Assembly (NCBI GenBank): GCA_014132615.1
Contig: BMAH01000030.1
Coordinates: 1-64,000, forward strand
Direction: 5' to 3'
DNA length: 64,000 nucleotides
DNA from: Gammaproteobacteria bacterium
GTDB taxonomy: Bacteria; Pseudomonadota; Gammaproteobacteria; DSM-16500
Shown one piece after another: positions 40,223 through 48,923 of this stretch (position 1 is the first letter of the stretch; each line of letters opens with the position of its first letter). The translations under genes were made by a program, and so were the position numbers. Under the pieces are notes generated by a model that searched no databases, was not told the origin of the DNA, and saw nothing but the letters and a program-made list of their open reading frames with translations.

Positions 40223-40821
40223 AAATTATCGTTGTTGGTGGGACAGGAACCATTGGCAAAGCGGTGGTGAGAGAGTTAGGCGAAAGGCATCAAATTATAA
40301 CTATTAGCCATCACCACGGCAATTTAACCGTTGATATTAAAGATGTAGCCTCTATACAAAAAATGTATGAGGCTATAGGTTCTTTTGACGCCGTGATTTC
40401 AACTGTAGGTAAAGTACATTTTGGCAAAATGGTAGACATGACAGACAGTGATTATGCAGTGGGTTTGCATGATAAATTAATGGGTCAAGTTAACTTAGTT
40501 TTACAAGGGTTAAAACACATTAACGAAGGCGGGTCATTTACGCTAACTAGCGGCATATTAAGCCACGACCCTATTCGCTACGGCACGTCTGCCTCTATGG
40601 TTAATGCTGCTATAGATGGCTTTGTTAGAAGTGCTGCAATAGAAATGCCAAAAGGGATACGCATAAATAGCGTCAGTCCGACAGTGTTAGCAGAATCCAT
40701 GGAAAGCTACGGTGATTATTTCCATGGCTTTGAGCCAGTCACGGCTGAAAGAGTAGCCCTAGCTTACAGCAAAAGCGTAGAAGGCGCACAAACAGGGCAG
40801 ATATACAAAGTCGGATATTAA
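40219..40821 (+). CDS. Short-chain dehydrogenase/reductase
   Basis: This 200-residue NAD(P)-binding oxidoreductase has the Rossmann motif VVGGTGTIGKAVVREL at the N-terminus. TSGILSHDPIRYGTSAS contains a Ser region, and the classical YxxxK motif is replaced by YGTSAS, so the catalytic Tyr-Lys pair is not intact in the standard form. INSVSPTVL resembles the SDR 'NxVSPG' segment. The substrate is unknown. The ATG overlaps the mutT stop (ATGA), so translation is coupled. Confidence 0.85.
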   Translation: MKIIVVGGTGTIGKAVVRELGERHQIITISHHHGNLTVDIKDVASIQKMYEAIGSFDAVISTVGKVHFGKMVDMTDSDYAVGLHDKLMGQVNLVLQGLKHINEGGSFTLTSGILSHDPIRYGTSASMVNAAIDGFVRSAAIEMPKGIRINSVSPTVLAESMESYGDYFHGFEPVTAERVALAYSKSVEGAQTGQIYKVGY

Positions 40822-40831
40822 TACGCTTTAT

Positions 40832-40888
40832 TCCCTCTCCCACCAGTTGCTGTAGAGAAAGACTCAGACAGTGAGTGTGGGAGAGGGA
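40832..40888. repeat. Inverted repeat (12-bp perfect arms) after the dehydrogenase gene
   Basis: TCCCTCTCCCAC (40832-40843) and GTGGGAGAGGGA (40877-40888) are perfect inverted copies around a 33-base loop. It lies 10 bases after the stop codon, between convergent genes. It could stop transcription or be a palindromic repeat unit. Confidence 0.75.
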
Positions 40889-40947
40889 TCAAGCTGGATT
40901 TAAAAACCCAGGATGCCAAATAATACTGTGGTTCTCCCTCATCCTAA

Positions 40948-41002
40948 CCTTCTCCCGCAACTGATAGTAATTAACTTTTCGTTGATAGTGGGCGGGAGAA
41001 GG
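40948..41002. repeat. Second, related inverted repeat (11-bp arms)
   Basis: CCTTCTCCCGC (40948-40958) and GCGGGAGAAGG (40992-41002) are perfect inverted copies around a 33-base loop, the same loop size and similar arm sequence as the unit 60 bases upstream. The two look like diverged copies of one repeat family. Confidence 0.75.
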
Positions 41003-41086
41003 GACTAAAAGCTGTAGTTGTAGAGATTTTTTATTGTCTCAACTAATAAAGTAAAAAACCAAGCCAACTTAATAGAATTAAATTCG

Positions 41087-41965
41087 TTACCAACAAGTCG
41101 AAATAAGTTTGTCTAAATTTGTTTCCCAATTGGGTGTCATTATTTGATAATCTTCCCTTACTTTTTTACTACTCATAAAAGAATACAGAGGCCTTCTAGC
41201 AAGCATCTTGTATTCATTGCTAGAAATAGGAATCACTTGCTTTACAAGGTAATCAGCAAAGGGTTGAAGACGTTTAATAATGGCAAGTGTAAATTCATAC
41301 CAAGAGGTTGGTTTTTCACTGCAATAATGATAAATCCCCCAATTTTTATTTGTATGAGCCAGCATAGAAAAAATAGCATGCGCAATATCACCTGCGTAAG
41401 TAGGACTTGTAATTTGATCTGCTACTATGCGCAACTCTTGTTTTTCCTTTGCTAATTTAAGCATGGTTTTAAAAAAATTATGCTGATATTCGCTAAATAT
41501 TCCACTAACTCGCAAAATAATATGTTTATTGCAGTAACTACGTACTGCTTCTTCGCCTGCTAATTTAGTATAGCCATAATAGTTAAGGGGTTGTGTATCA
41601 TCTTGTTCGGAATAAGGTTGATTTTTTGTGCCCTCAAACACGTAATCAGTTGAAAGATGAATAAGTGGTATAGAAAAACATTCGCACATTTGCGCTAAAT
41701 TTTTGGCACCCATTACATTAATGGATTGTGCTAATGCTTTATCATTTTCAGCTTTATCAACAGCGGTATAGGCTGCTGTATTTATGACGTAATCTGGATT
41801 AATTTGCTTAAATGTAGTTTCTAAAGAAGAAATGTCAGTAATATCCAGCTGACTTTTAGAATAAAAGAATAAATTAAATTGTTTAGCAAGGTCATGATGA
41901 AACAAAGCTTGGCTTAATTGGCCTTGACCACCGGTAATAATGATTTTAGGTAAAGAGGTATTCAT
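41087..41965 (-). CDS. rfbD: dTDP-4-dehydrorhamnose reductase RmlD
   Basis: RmlD makes dTDP-L-rhamnose, the last step of the pathway, using NAD(P)H. Features are the Rossmann loop IIITGGQGQLSQAL, the VINTAAYTAVDKAE segment, STDYVFEG and the YGYTKLAGEEAVR motif with catalytic Tyr and Lys. The length of 292 is typical. It is the third gene of the rmlA-rmlC-rmlD run on the minus strand and overlaps rmlC by 20 bases. Confidence 0.94.
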   Translation of the reverse strand: MNTSLPKIIITGGQGQLSQALFHHDLAKQFNLFFYSKSQLDITDISSLETTFKQINPDYVINTAAYTAVDKAENDKALAQSINVMGAKNLAQMCECFSIPLIHLSTDYVFEGTKNQPYSEQDDTQPLNYYGYTKLAGEEAVRSYCNKHIILRVSGIFSEYQHNFFKTMLKLAKEKQELRIVADQITSPTYAGDIAHAIFSMLAHTNKNWGIYHYCSEKPTSWYEFTLAIIKRLQPFADYLVKQVIPISSNEYKMLARRPLYSFMSSKKVREDYQIMTPNWETNLDKLISTCW

Positions 41966-42491
41966 CAGGAATCTCGCTTAACATAGGATAAATTTCATCT
42001 TTAGGTGAAAGGATAGGTTGTTTAATAGGCCAAGGTAAATTTAATTCTTTGTCATTCCAAGCAATGCCGCGCTCATCTGCCGGTGAGTAAAAATCAGTGC
42101 ATTTATAATAAAAGTCGGCTACTTCAGAAAGCACACAAAAGCCATGAGCAAAGCCAGGTGGAATATACATTTGTGTATGATTTTCATCACTTAATATGAC
42201 ACTAAACCATTGGCCAAAGGTAGAAGAGTGACGTCTGATGTCTATAGCCACATCCCATATTTTTCCTCGCGTCACACCCACTAACTTACCTTGTGATTTA
42301 GGCAGTTGATAGTGTAAACCTCGCAAAACCCCTTGCGTTGAACGGGAAAAATTATCTTGCACAAAAGCAGGCAGTCCGTATTCTTGATAGCGTTGCGCTT
42401 GAAAGGTTTCATAAAAATAACCACGGGCATCATTAAAAATGCGGGGTTCAAATAACAATAAGCCAGATAGCGATGTTTGTGTTACTTTCAT
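41946..42491 (-). CDS. rfbC: dTDP-4-dehydrorhamnose 3,5-epimerase RmlC
   Basis: RmlC is a cupin epimerase acting on dTDP-4-keto-6-deoxy-D-glucose. Motifs are FEPRIFNDARGYFYETFQ, FVQDNFSRSTQGVLRGLHYQ (catalytic His), VGVTRGKIWDVAIDIR and YIPPGFAHGFCVLSE. The length of 181 is normal. It lies between rmlA and rmlD in one operon. Confidence 0.95.
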   Translation of the reverse strand: MKVTQTSLSGLLLFEPRIFNDARGYFYETFQAQRYQEYGLPAFVQDNFSRSTQGVLRGLHYQLPKSQGKLVGVTRGKIWDVAIDIRRHSSTFGQWFSVILSDENHTQMYIPPGFAHGFCVLSEVADFYYKCTDFYSPADERGIAWNDKELNLPWPIKQPILSPKDEIYPMLSEIPDEYLFT

Positions 42492-42500
42492 TGGTATGCT

Positions 42501-43364
42501 CTAATTAATTAAATCTAGTAAATATTCACCGTAACCACTTTTAATTTGCCTGCTAGCTAATGACTCAAGCTGCGTATTGCTAATTAATCCCATGCGCCAA
42601 GCCACTTCTTCAGGGCTGCCAATTTTTAAGCCTTGGCGTTGTTCCAATACAGAAATAAAATTGGATGCATCTAAAAGCGATTTATGTGTACCTGTATCAA
42701 GCCATGCTGTGCCGCGTCCAATTTTTTCCACTCGCAATTGATTTTGTGTTAAATAATGCTTATTGATATCCGTAATTTCTAATTCGCCGCGCGCAGAGGG
42801 TTTAAGGCTTTTAGCAATATCAATAACCTGATTATCGTAAAAATATAAACCAATGACTGCATAATGAGACACAAACTGTTTGGGTTTTTCTATGATGTCT
42901 ATAGGTTGATGATGATCATTAAATTGAATAACCCCGTAACGCTCGGGATCTGACACATAATAACCAAAAATAGTAGCGCCATGAGGCTCGCTAGCAGCTT
43001 TTTGCAATTTTTCAGGCAATTTGTCTCCATATAAAATATTATCGCCTAAAATCAAACAAACGGAGCCATTGCCTATGAAGGTTTTGCCTATGAGAAATGC
43101 TTGTGCAATGCCATCTGGCGTATTTTGTGTAGCGTAGGAAAGTTGTATGCCCCATTGAGAGCCATCACCTAATAATTGCTGAAACATCGTATTTTCATGA
43201 GGGGTTGTGATAATGAGGATATCGTGCACATTGGCATGCATAAGCGTGCACAAAGAATAGTAAATCATAGGTTTATCATAAACAGGTAGTAGCTGTTTAC
43301 TAATTGAGCGTGTTGCAGGGTATAAGCGAGTGCCTAAGCCGCCTGCGAGAATTATCCCTTTCAT
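42501..43364 (-). CDS. rfbA: Glucose-1-phosphate thymidylyltransferase RmlA
   Basis: RmlA makes dTDP-glucose from dTTP and glucose 1-phosphate. The nucleotidyltransferase signature [34 protein letters not shown] is at the N-terminus; [28 protein letters not shown] and [12 protein letters not shown] follow. At 287 residues it is typical. It is the first gene of the operon. The rmlB dehydratase gene needed between RmlA and RmlC chemistry is not in the window. Confidence 0.95.
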   Translation of the reverse strand: MKGIILAGGLGTRLYPATRSISKQLLPVYDKPMIYYSLCTLMHANVHDILIITTPHENTMFQQLLGDGSQWGIQLSYATQNTPDGIAQAFLIGKTFIGNGSVCLILGDNILYGDKLPEKLQKAASEPHGATIFGYYVSDPERYGVIQFNDHHQPIDIIEKPKQFVSHYAVIGLYFYDNQVIDIAKSLKPSARGELEITDINKHYLTQNQLRVEKIGRGTAWLDTGTHKSLLDASNFISVLEQRQGLKIGSPEEVAWRMGLISNTQLESLASRQIKSGYGEYLLDLIN

Positions 43365-43445
43365 AGCTATCCTTAATGAGATGAATGCAAAAAACTTGGA
43401 GCGTATTATAATGTTGCTTCTTTTTAATGTGAATTGGATGATGAC

Positions 43446-44255
43446 ATGAAACAGGAAGTAACAATATTAATACCCAATTACAAAACCCTAGATTTAACCA
43501 AATTATGCTTGCGCTTGTTACGTAAAAATACAGATTTAAGCTTGGCAAAAGTCATAGTAATTGATAATGACTCTCAAGATGATTCGCTTACTTATTTGCG
43601 TACAGTAAAATGGATAGAATTAATAGAGCGTAAAGCTATCCCAGGCGAATCACCTGTACAATCGCATGCACGTGCACTTGATGATGCATTAGAGCGTGTG
43701 ACTACCCCTTACGTTTTATCCATTCACACAGATACATTGCTAAAAAATCCTAATTGGCTCCCGTTTTTACTGGAACAAATAAAACGCCGTCCAGAAGTTG
43801 CAGGCGTTGGTTCTTGGAAATTAGAAAATAAATCAGCCTGGCGTATAGCACTTAAAACAGTCGAACGCTATATACAGCTTGCTTACTATAAGCTAATACA
43901 AAAAAACCGTCATCCCATTGAGGGAATAGGTAAAAATTATTATTACTTACGTAGTCATTGCGCACTTTATAAAACAGCGTTGTTAAAACAATTCAATCTG
44001 CATTTTGCTGGTGGAGATATGGTTGCTGGGAAAGACATGCATAAGCAGTTGATAGAGGCTGGTTATGATATGGTTTTCTTGAGTTCGGAAGTGTTGATTA
44101 AATATGTTGAACATATTAATCATGCGACTACTGTATTAAATCCAAAGTTAAGTAGAGATAAGAAAAGTGTAGTGAAGGGATTAAAGCGCATAGAGAAGAG
44201 TTTAGCGCGTATGAATGCGCCGTTCATTCTGCAAGATGCGAGTTTAGATTTGTAG
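43446..44255 (+). CDS. GT2-family glycosyltransferase
   Basis: This is a GT-A fold sugar transferase. The N-terminus [20 protein letters not shown] and [16 protein letters not shown] mark the GT2 family; the [20 protein letters not shown] segment carries a DxD-like motif (HTDT). No membrane helices are obvious. Divergent from rmlACD, it may transfer rhamnose or another sugar to a surface glycan; that is inferred from location only. I use the ATG at 43446; an in-frame TTG at 43434 is weaker. Confidence 0.85.
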   Translation: MKQEVTILIPNYKTLDLTKLCLRLLRKNTDLSLAKVIVIDNDSQDDSLTYLRTVKWIELIERKAIPGESPVQSHARALDDALERVTTPYVLSIHTDTLLKNPNWLPFLLEQIKRRPEVAGVGSWKLENKSAWRIALKTVERYIQLAYYKLIQKNRHPIEGIGKNYYYLRSHCALYKTALLKQFNLHFAGGDMVAGKDMHKQLIEAGYDMVFLSSEVLIKYVEHINHATTVLNPKLSRDKKSVVKGLKRIEKSLARMNAPFILQDASLDL

Positions 44256-44285
44256 GGCAAACCAATTTTAATTGCAATTAGTAAA

Positions 44286-44328
44286 CAAGTAACTTTAGCG
44301 CGAGCGTAAGTTGGTGCAAAGTTACTTG
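44286..44328. terminator. 11-bp stem-loop between convergent GT2 and kinase genes
   Basis: CAAGTAACTTT (44286-44296) and AAAGTTACTTG (44318-44328) are perfect inverted copies around a 21-base loop, in the 158-base gap between the two stop codons. T-rich sequence follows on the plus strand. Confidence 0.5.
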
Positions 44329-44413
44329 CTGCTTACTTTCATCTAATTTTTATATAGATATTTATCTATCTAAATTTAAAAATTTAAGTCTAAAATAGTT
44401 GAAGGATTCAACT

Positions 44414-46183
44414 TTAACCATTCCTCATGCGGTTTACTATGGGTTCTTCCTTTTTCTTTTGTACTCCCATTTTGCTAAATAGCGTAATCACATCTCGCAT
44501 ATCGTTATCCGTTAATTGTCTTTGTGAAACTCGGCTATCAATACATTTCAAATGCATTTCATGTCTAAGAGCATATTTTTTACAGCGCGAAATATGCTTA
44601 TCTAGTTCCGTTAGGGATAAAGGCAGGGGAGTTTCGAGTAAGGCTTTATTACGTAAATAAATATTTTTAATGGTATTCAAAAATGTATCGTGTTGAGCAA
44701 CAATCGCATGGTTTTGATAATTAAATGCGATTTCTTTTTGTTTTTCTAAAGTAGAATAAAGTACTTCGATGTCATGGGTAAATGATGCCAATTTTTGTAA
44801 AATACTTTCTTTTGTATCATGGCTGGTAAAAGGATGGGAATGTAAAAGAATGAATATAATATGCAAAGCTTGGGGGTCATCAGGTAGTAAACGCAATTTC
44901 TCAATGAAAATATGGTTTAATCTGTCCAAATAACGTTTAGATATAGGTTTTTTTAAATAAGCTTCAGAAAGGTTTTCTAGTCTACCTCGTAATTCCATTC
45001 CTATTCTATAAGTTTCACTTAGCATTTGTTGGAGGGAGTCATCAAGGGGTTTTACATGCCTTTCAAACGCAATAGTTAATAATTCATAAATCACATCGTC
45101 TAATGGCTGTCTTTCTTTAGGGTCTGATCTAGTTAGTGCATGCGTAAAATAATTTATTTTTGCTTTGTGGCTTGGAATTAATTCTTCGTCAGTGATACCA
45201 GAAAATAAATTATGAAATTTGCAGTTACGCGCAAGTTTAAGCACTTCAGTCAAATTTCTAGCTGCATTTTTATTTGCACCCCAGATAAGTGATAGTACAC
45301 AACCTAAAGAGAAAAGGTCGGTTGCTTCAGTTAACGGTTCCTTTAAAATATGATCTCTATTCTCTAAACGTTCGGGTGGTGAATAAATGGGAGTACCTAC
45401 ATTACAATAATCTTTATTAATTGCGTCGCCGCTTAAACCCAAATCAATTAACTCACCTTCCTTAGAGCCTAAATCATAAATGAAATTTCCTGGTTTAACG
45501 TCTCTATGCAAAATACGCAAGATATGTAAACGCTTTAAGCTTATAACAAGCGATAATGAAATGTTTATACGTTCGTCAACGGTTAAAGTACGATTACCCT
45601 CCTTATGATTATTTAAAATAGTTTCTATTGTTTCACCTTTAATACGCCGCATAATCAAAACAACTAAATTTTCAGTAAGTTGAAGAGGGGGTTTGGGGCC
45701 TGTATTTGGAAGTCGTCGTAAAAAACTAAATTCTAGGTAAATTCTTTCTTGATATTCAGGGTAATACTCAAAGAATTTAGCTACCCGTGCTATAGGTTTA
45801 TAAACAGCTGAATAATCATTGCCAACTTTTACTCGACCTATAATTTCTTCCACATTGCCAAATGCACCTTTACCTAATTGAGTGCCGCTTAGTACGTGGT
45901 AAACAGCTTCTAGTGTGTGGCCAGATTTTGCTTTTAAAAGAGTGTAGTTAAAGGTAATGGTGGAGGGAGGAAGAATATTTATTTTTTTTAAACAGGCTTT
46001 TGCTTTTACGCTGACAACATAAGAATCGTTTTTTAACCAACATTGGGTTGGTTGTATCAGTGCATTTTTTTCTACATCAAGAAACACTCTAGGGGGTAAG
46101 GAGTAAGAAAGGAAATAGCCTAAAATTGTTTTTTCTTCTGGGCAAGATAACGCAGTAGGATTAATCCTCCTTGATCGTGACAT
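44414..46183 (-). CDS. Eukaryote-type Ser/Thr protein kinase (candidate effector)
   Basis: The 589-residue protein contains a full kinase domain, about 98-370: glycine loop LGKGAFGNV (103-111), candidate ATP lysine K129 (AVYKP), LEFSFLRRL as helix C, catalytic loop LHRDVKPGNF (D228, K230, N233), DLG in place of DFG (247-249), and SPPERL in place of APE. Key catalytic residues are therefore kept. A ~95-residue N-terminal region and a ~220-residue helical C-terminus have no motif I recognise. There is no transmembrane helix or PASTA domain, so it is not a PknB-type wall sensor. The type resembles Legionella LegK-like effectors, an inference. It follows parB on the same strand after 28 bases; no box-like site is seen in that gap. 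Confidence 0.85.
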   Translation of the reverse strand: MSRSRRINPTALSCPEEKTILGYFLSYSLPPRVFLDVEKNALIQPTQCWLKNDSYVVSVKAKACLKKINILPPSTITFNYTLLKAKSGHTLEAVYHVLSGTQLGKGAFGNVEEIIGRVKVGNDYSAVYKPIARVAKFFEYYPEYQERIYLEFSFLRRLPNTGPKPPLQLTENLVVLIMRRIKGETIETILNNHKEGNRTLTVDERINISLSLVISLKRLHILRILHRDVKPGNFIYDLGSKEGELIDLGLSGDAINKDYCNVGTPIYSPPERLENRDHILKEPLTEATDLFSLGCVLSLIWGANKNAARNLTEVLKLARNCKFHNLFSGITDEELIPSHKAKINYFTHALTRSDPKERQPLDDVIYELLTIAFERHVKPLDDSLQQMLSETYRIGMELRGRLENLSEAYLKKPISKRYLDRLNHIFIEKLRLLPDDPQALHIIFILLHSHPFTSHDTKESILQKLASFTHDIEVLYSTLEKQKEIAFNYQNHAIVAQHDTFLNTIKNIYLRNKALLETPLPLSLTELDKHISRCKKYALRHEMHLKCIDSRVSQRQLTDNDMRDVITLFSKMGVQKKKEEPIVNRMRNG

Positions 46184-46211
46184 AACTAGTCCTTGTTTAT
46201 TTATTGTATTA

Positions 46212-47024
46212 TTATTTTACTGATTCTTCGTATTGAAATCCTAGTTTATTAAAATGACCTTCTAATTCATCAATATTATTAAAACGTATGCGAACGTAAC
46301 CGCCGCCTTTAGTTTCGTATTCTAATTGAACGCGATTGCCTATGTGCTCAGATAAAGCTATTTCTAAATGCTTAGTGTTTGCATCGCTATAAGGATTAGA
46401 AGCAAAGGCAGACGCTTGTTGCAATTTTTTAGCCTCCGCTTCCATCTTTCTTACATTCCATCCCTTTGTTACGCAAAGCGTACCTAATTCGATTTGTTGT
46501 TCGCGTGTGAGACCCGCTAAGATTTTCCCATGACCTTCTGTTAAATCCCCCGTTTTTAACCAGTCTTGGATTTTGGAATCTAATTTCAGCAATCGTAGCG
46601 AATTTGTAACTGCAACACGTGATTTACCTACAGAAGCTGCGATTTCTTCATGTAAATAATTAAATTCATCTATTAAGCGCTGATAAGCTTGGGCTTCCTC
46701 AATAGGATTTAAATCAGCACGGCTAATGTTTTCAATGATGGATGCTTGTAATGCTTGTTCATCGGAGTAGGGATAGACTAAGCAGCTGACATCGCTTAAG
46801 CCTGCGATTTGAGCCGCGCGCCAACGTCTTTCACCTGCAACAATTTCATATTTTCCACCTGCCGTTGGACGTACGACGATAGGTTGCAGCAAGCCGCCTG
46901 TGCTTTGAATAGAGGCTGCTAATTCGCGTAGTTTATCGGCATCGAAATGCTGTCTAGGCTGATATTTGCCGCGTACCAATAGATCGATGGCAATTTGTTG
47001 TAATATAGGTTTACGTTTTGACAT
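46212..47024 (-). CDS. parB: Chromosome-partitioning protein ParB
   Basis: ParB binds parS and forms the CTP-dependent partition complex. It shows LLVRGKYQPRQHFDADKLRELAASI, the conserved box II IVAGERRWRAAQIAGL, the IENISRADLNPIEEAQAYQRLI segment, and the helix-turn-helix HEEIAASVGKSRVAVTNSLRLL. I use the ATG at 47024. The usual parA partner is not adjacent: tRNA-Pro and ispB lie upstream and the kinase gene downstream. No parS was recognised nearby. Confidence 0.92.
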   Translation of the reverse strand: MSKRKPILQQIAIDLLVRGKYQPRQHFDADKLRELAASIQSTGGLLQPIVVRPTAGGKYEIVAGERRWRAAQIAGLSDVSCLVYPYSDEQALQASIIENISRADLNPIEEAQAYQRLIDEFNYLHEEIAASVGKSRVAVTNSLRLLKLDSKIQDWLKTGDLTEGHGKILAGLTREQQIELGTLCVTKGWNVRKMEAEAKKLQQASAFASNPYSDANTKHLEIALSEHIGNRVQLEYETKGGGYVRIRFNNIDELEGHFNKLGFQYEESVK

Positions 47025-47079
47025 GCGGCTATTGTACAAAAAATGAGAACATTAAAGAAGCGGTTTTCAGCTTATTTTA

Positions 47080-47153
47080 TCGGGGTGACAGGATTTGAAC
47101 CTGCGACATCTGCCTCCCGAAGGCAGCGCTCTACCAGGCTGAGCCACACCCCG
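47080..47153 (-). tRNA. tRNA-Pro (anticodon CGG)
   Basis: A 74-base cloverleaf: 7-bp acceptor (CGGGGTG/CACCCCG), D-arm GCTC/GAGC, anticodon stem CTGCC/GGCAG around loop TTCGGGA (anticodon CGG), and T-arm GCAGG/CCTGT around TTCAAAT. The discriminator is A and CCA is not encoded. Confidence 0.95.
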
Positions 47154-47161
47154 ATGAAGGT

Positions 47162-48139
47162 TTAGTACGTTCTATCTACCACAAAATCACTTAATGTTTC
47201 TAACGCTTGCTTATATGGTGAAGCATGGAGAGGTTTTAATGCATCTTTTGCTAGTTGCGCATGCTGTTTTGCTGCATCGGCAGTGTATTTTATAGCATCA
47301 GTCGATTCAATAATTCCTAATATGGCCTTCAAATTTTTAGCAGAACCGCTTTCTATTGCTTCGCGTAACAATGCGAGATCCGCGCCTTTACTTTTACGCA
47401 TAGCTTGAATGAGAGGGAGAGTGGTTTTGCCATCAGCAATGTCTTGGCCAATATTTTTACCAGTCTGTTCAGGTGATACACTATAATCTAGCGCATCATC
47501 AATTAATTGATAAGCAAGCCCTAAATGCAAGCCGTAAACGCGTAGTGCTTCAATATGATCTTGGTTAGGTGAAGCGAGCATAGCGCCTAATTGCGAAGCA
47601 ATTTCAAATAATTTCGCTGTTTTACGCTGAATGATATCAAAATAAAAAGTTTCTGTTGTATCGGGATTATTGCAATTGACTAATTGCAAAATTTCACCCT
47701 CAGCAATGTAATGCGTTGCCTGTGCAAAAATACTCAGTATAGGTTGGTGGGATAAATTAACGACAATTTGAAAGGCACGTGAATAAAGAAAGTCGCCCAC
47801 TAATACGCTAGTATTACTTCCCCAAATCATATGCGCTGTTTTATGGCCGCGTCTTAACGTAGAGCTATCAACCACGTCATCGTGTAATAGGGTAGCTGTG
47901 TGTATTAATTCAATAACAGCTGCAAGATCAACGTGGTGCTTACCCCCGTGTGCCAATGCCTTAGCGCTTAATAGCAAGATTAAAGGCCGTATACGTTTGC
48001 CGCCACATGTTAAGACATATTCCAGTACTTCCCTAATTAAAGGAATATTGGATTCCAATTGCGAAATTATAAATTGGTCTATGGACTCCAAGTCTTCTTT
48101 TACTAAGGCGCGTATAGACTCTAAAGGCATGTAATTCAT
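47162..48139 (-). CDS. ispB: Octaprenyl diphosphate synthase IspB
   Basis: IspB builds the long isoprenoid side chain of ubiquinone. Both aspartate-rich motifs are present: LLHDDVVDSSTLRRG (first DDxxD) and YQLIDDALDYS (second). GGKRIRPLILLLSAKAL is also seen. The 325-residue length fits long-chain trans-prenyl synthases rather than farnesyl synthases. The start may be the ATG at 48139 or at 48130. It lies just upstream of tRNA-Pro on the same strand. Confidence 0.93.
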   Translation of the reverse strand: MNYMPLESIRALVKEDLESIDQFIISQLESNIPLIREVLEYVLTCGGKRIRPLILLLSAKALAHGGKHHVDLAAVIELIHTATLLHDDVVDSSTLRRGHKTAHMIWGSNTSVLVGDFLYSRAFQIVVNLSHQPILSIFAQATHYIAEGEILQLVNCNNPDTTETFYFDIIQRKTAKLFEIASQLGAMLASPNQDHIEALRVYGLHLGLAYQLIDDALDYSVSPEQTGKNIGQDIADGKTTLPLIQAMRKSKGADLALLREAIESGSAKNLKAILGIIESTDAIKYTADAAKQHAQLAKDALKPLHASPYKQALETLSDFVVDRTY

Positions 48140-48268
48140 CTCACGTTGATTAGCAATGCATCGTAGTAATAGGTAGAAGTACTGTCAAGGTTTATCCTAG
48201 AGTAGTGTCAATTTAATAAGCGTGTTAGATTATCGCCCATCTAGGCTAACTGTTATTGGAGAAGCATC

Positions 48269-48751
48269 ATGCCGTCTTTTGACATCGTTTCAACCATTGA
48301 TCAGCATGAAGTTAGTAATGCGGTAGATCAGGCTAACCGGGAAGTAACAACGCGTTTTGATTTTAAAGATACCAACGCAAGATTGGAATTAAGTAAGGAT
48401 AAAATTACCTTAATTGCTCCCACTGACTTCCAGCTAAAGCAGGTAGATGAGATTTTGCGCAATAAATTGGCAAAACGCCAGGTTGATATACGCTCATTTG
48501 ATTATAAAGAAATCAGCACGAATTTAAATGAAGCAAAGCAGATAATTGAGGTTAAGCAAGGCATTGATAGTGATAATGCCAAGAAGATAGTAAAACTGAT
48601 AAAAGATACGCAAGCTAAAGTGCAAGCGGCTATTCAAGGCGATCAAATACGCGTCACTGGAAAAAAACGCGATGATTTACAAGAAGTTATAGCAAAATTA
48701 CGCGAAGCAAAAGTGGCTTTACCTCTGCAATTTATCAATTTTAGAGATTAA
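48269..48751 (+). CDS. yajQ: YajQ family cyclic-di-GMP/nucleotide-binding protein
   Basis: YajQ (UPF0234) proteins bind nucleotides, and in Xanthomonas a homologue binds cyclic di-GMP. The 160-residue protein begins MPSFDIVSTIDQHEVSNAVDQANREV and has TRFDFKDTNARLEL, the family hallmark, and ends LPLQFINFRD. It has a TTGGAG ribosome site and is divergent from ispB. It is followed by a stem-loop. Confidence 0.93.
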   Translation: MPSFDIVSTIDQHEVSNAVDQANREVTTRFDFKDTNARLELSKDKITLIAPTDFQLKQVDEILRNKLAKRQVDIRSFDYKEISTNLNEAKQIIEVKQGIDSDNAKKIVKLIKDTQAKVQAAIQGDQIRVTGKKRDDLQEVIAKLREAKVALPLQFINFRD

Positions 48752-48756
48752 TCTCA

Positions 48757-48787
48757 TCCCTAACGCTAATAGCTGCCGCGTTAGGGA
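48757..48787 (+). terminator. Stem-loop after yajQ
   Basis: TCCCTAACGC (48757-48766) and GCGTTAGGGA (48778-48787) form a perfect 10-bp stem with an 11-base loop, five bases past the yajQ stop. No T-run follows. Confidence 0.55.
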
Positions 48788-48846
48788 GGTTAACTCTCCA
48801 GCCTTAAACTTTAAAAATCAGCCAAATACTCAGGTATTTGTTCAAT

Positions 48847-48890
48847 TTTAAGGCAATCTTAATTAATTAGTTTCATGACTAATTTATACT
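48847..48890 (+). promoter_or_regulatory. Candidate PmrA-type box and -10 upstream of the ankyrin gene
   Basis: TTTAAG (48847-48852), five bases, CTTAAT (48858-48863) put two TTAA cores 11 bases apart, fitting the YTTAAK-N5-YTTAAK form of the PmrA box, though the inner TT positions of the Legionella/Coxiella element are missing. TATACT at 48885-48890 is the best -10, 21 bases downstream. The gene starts at 48924. Confidence 0.45.
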
Positions 48891-48923
48891 TATCTCTATT
48901 CCCTTTTAATTCGAGCTCATATC

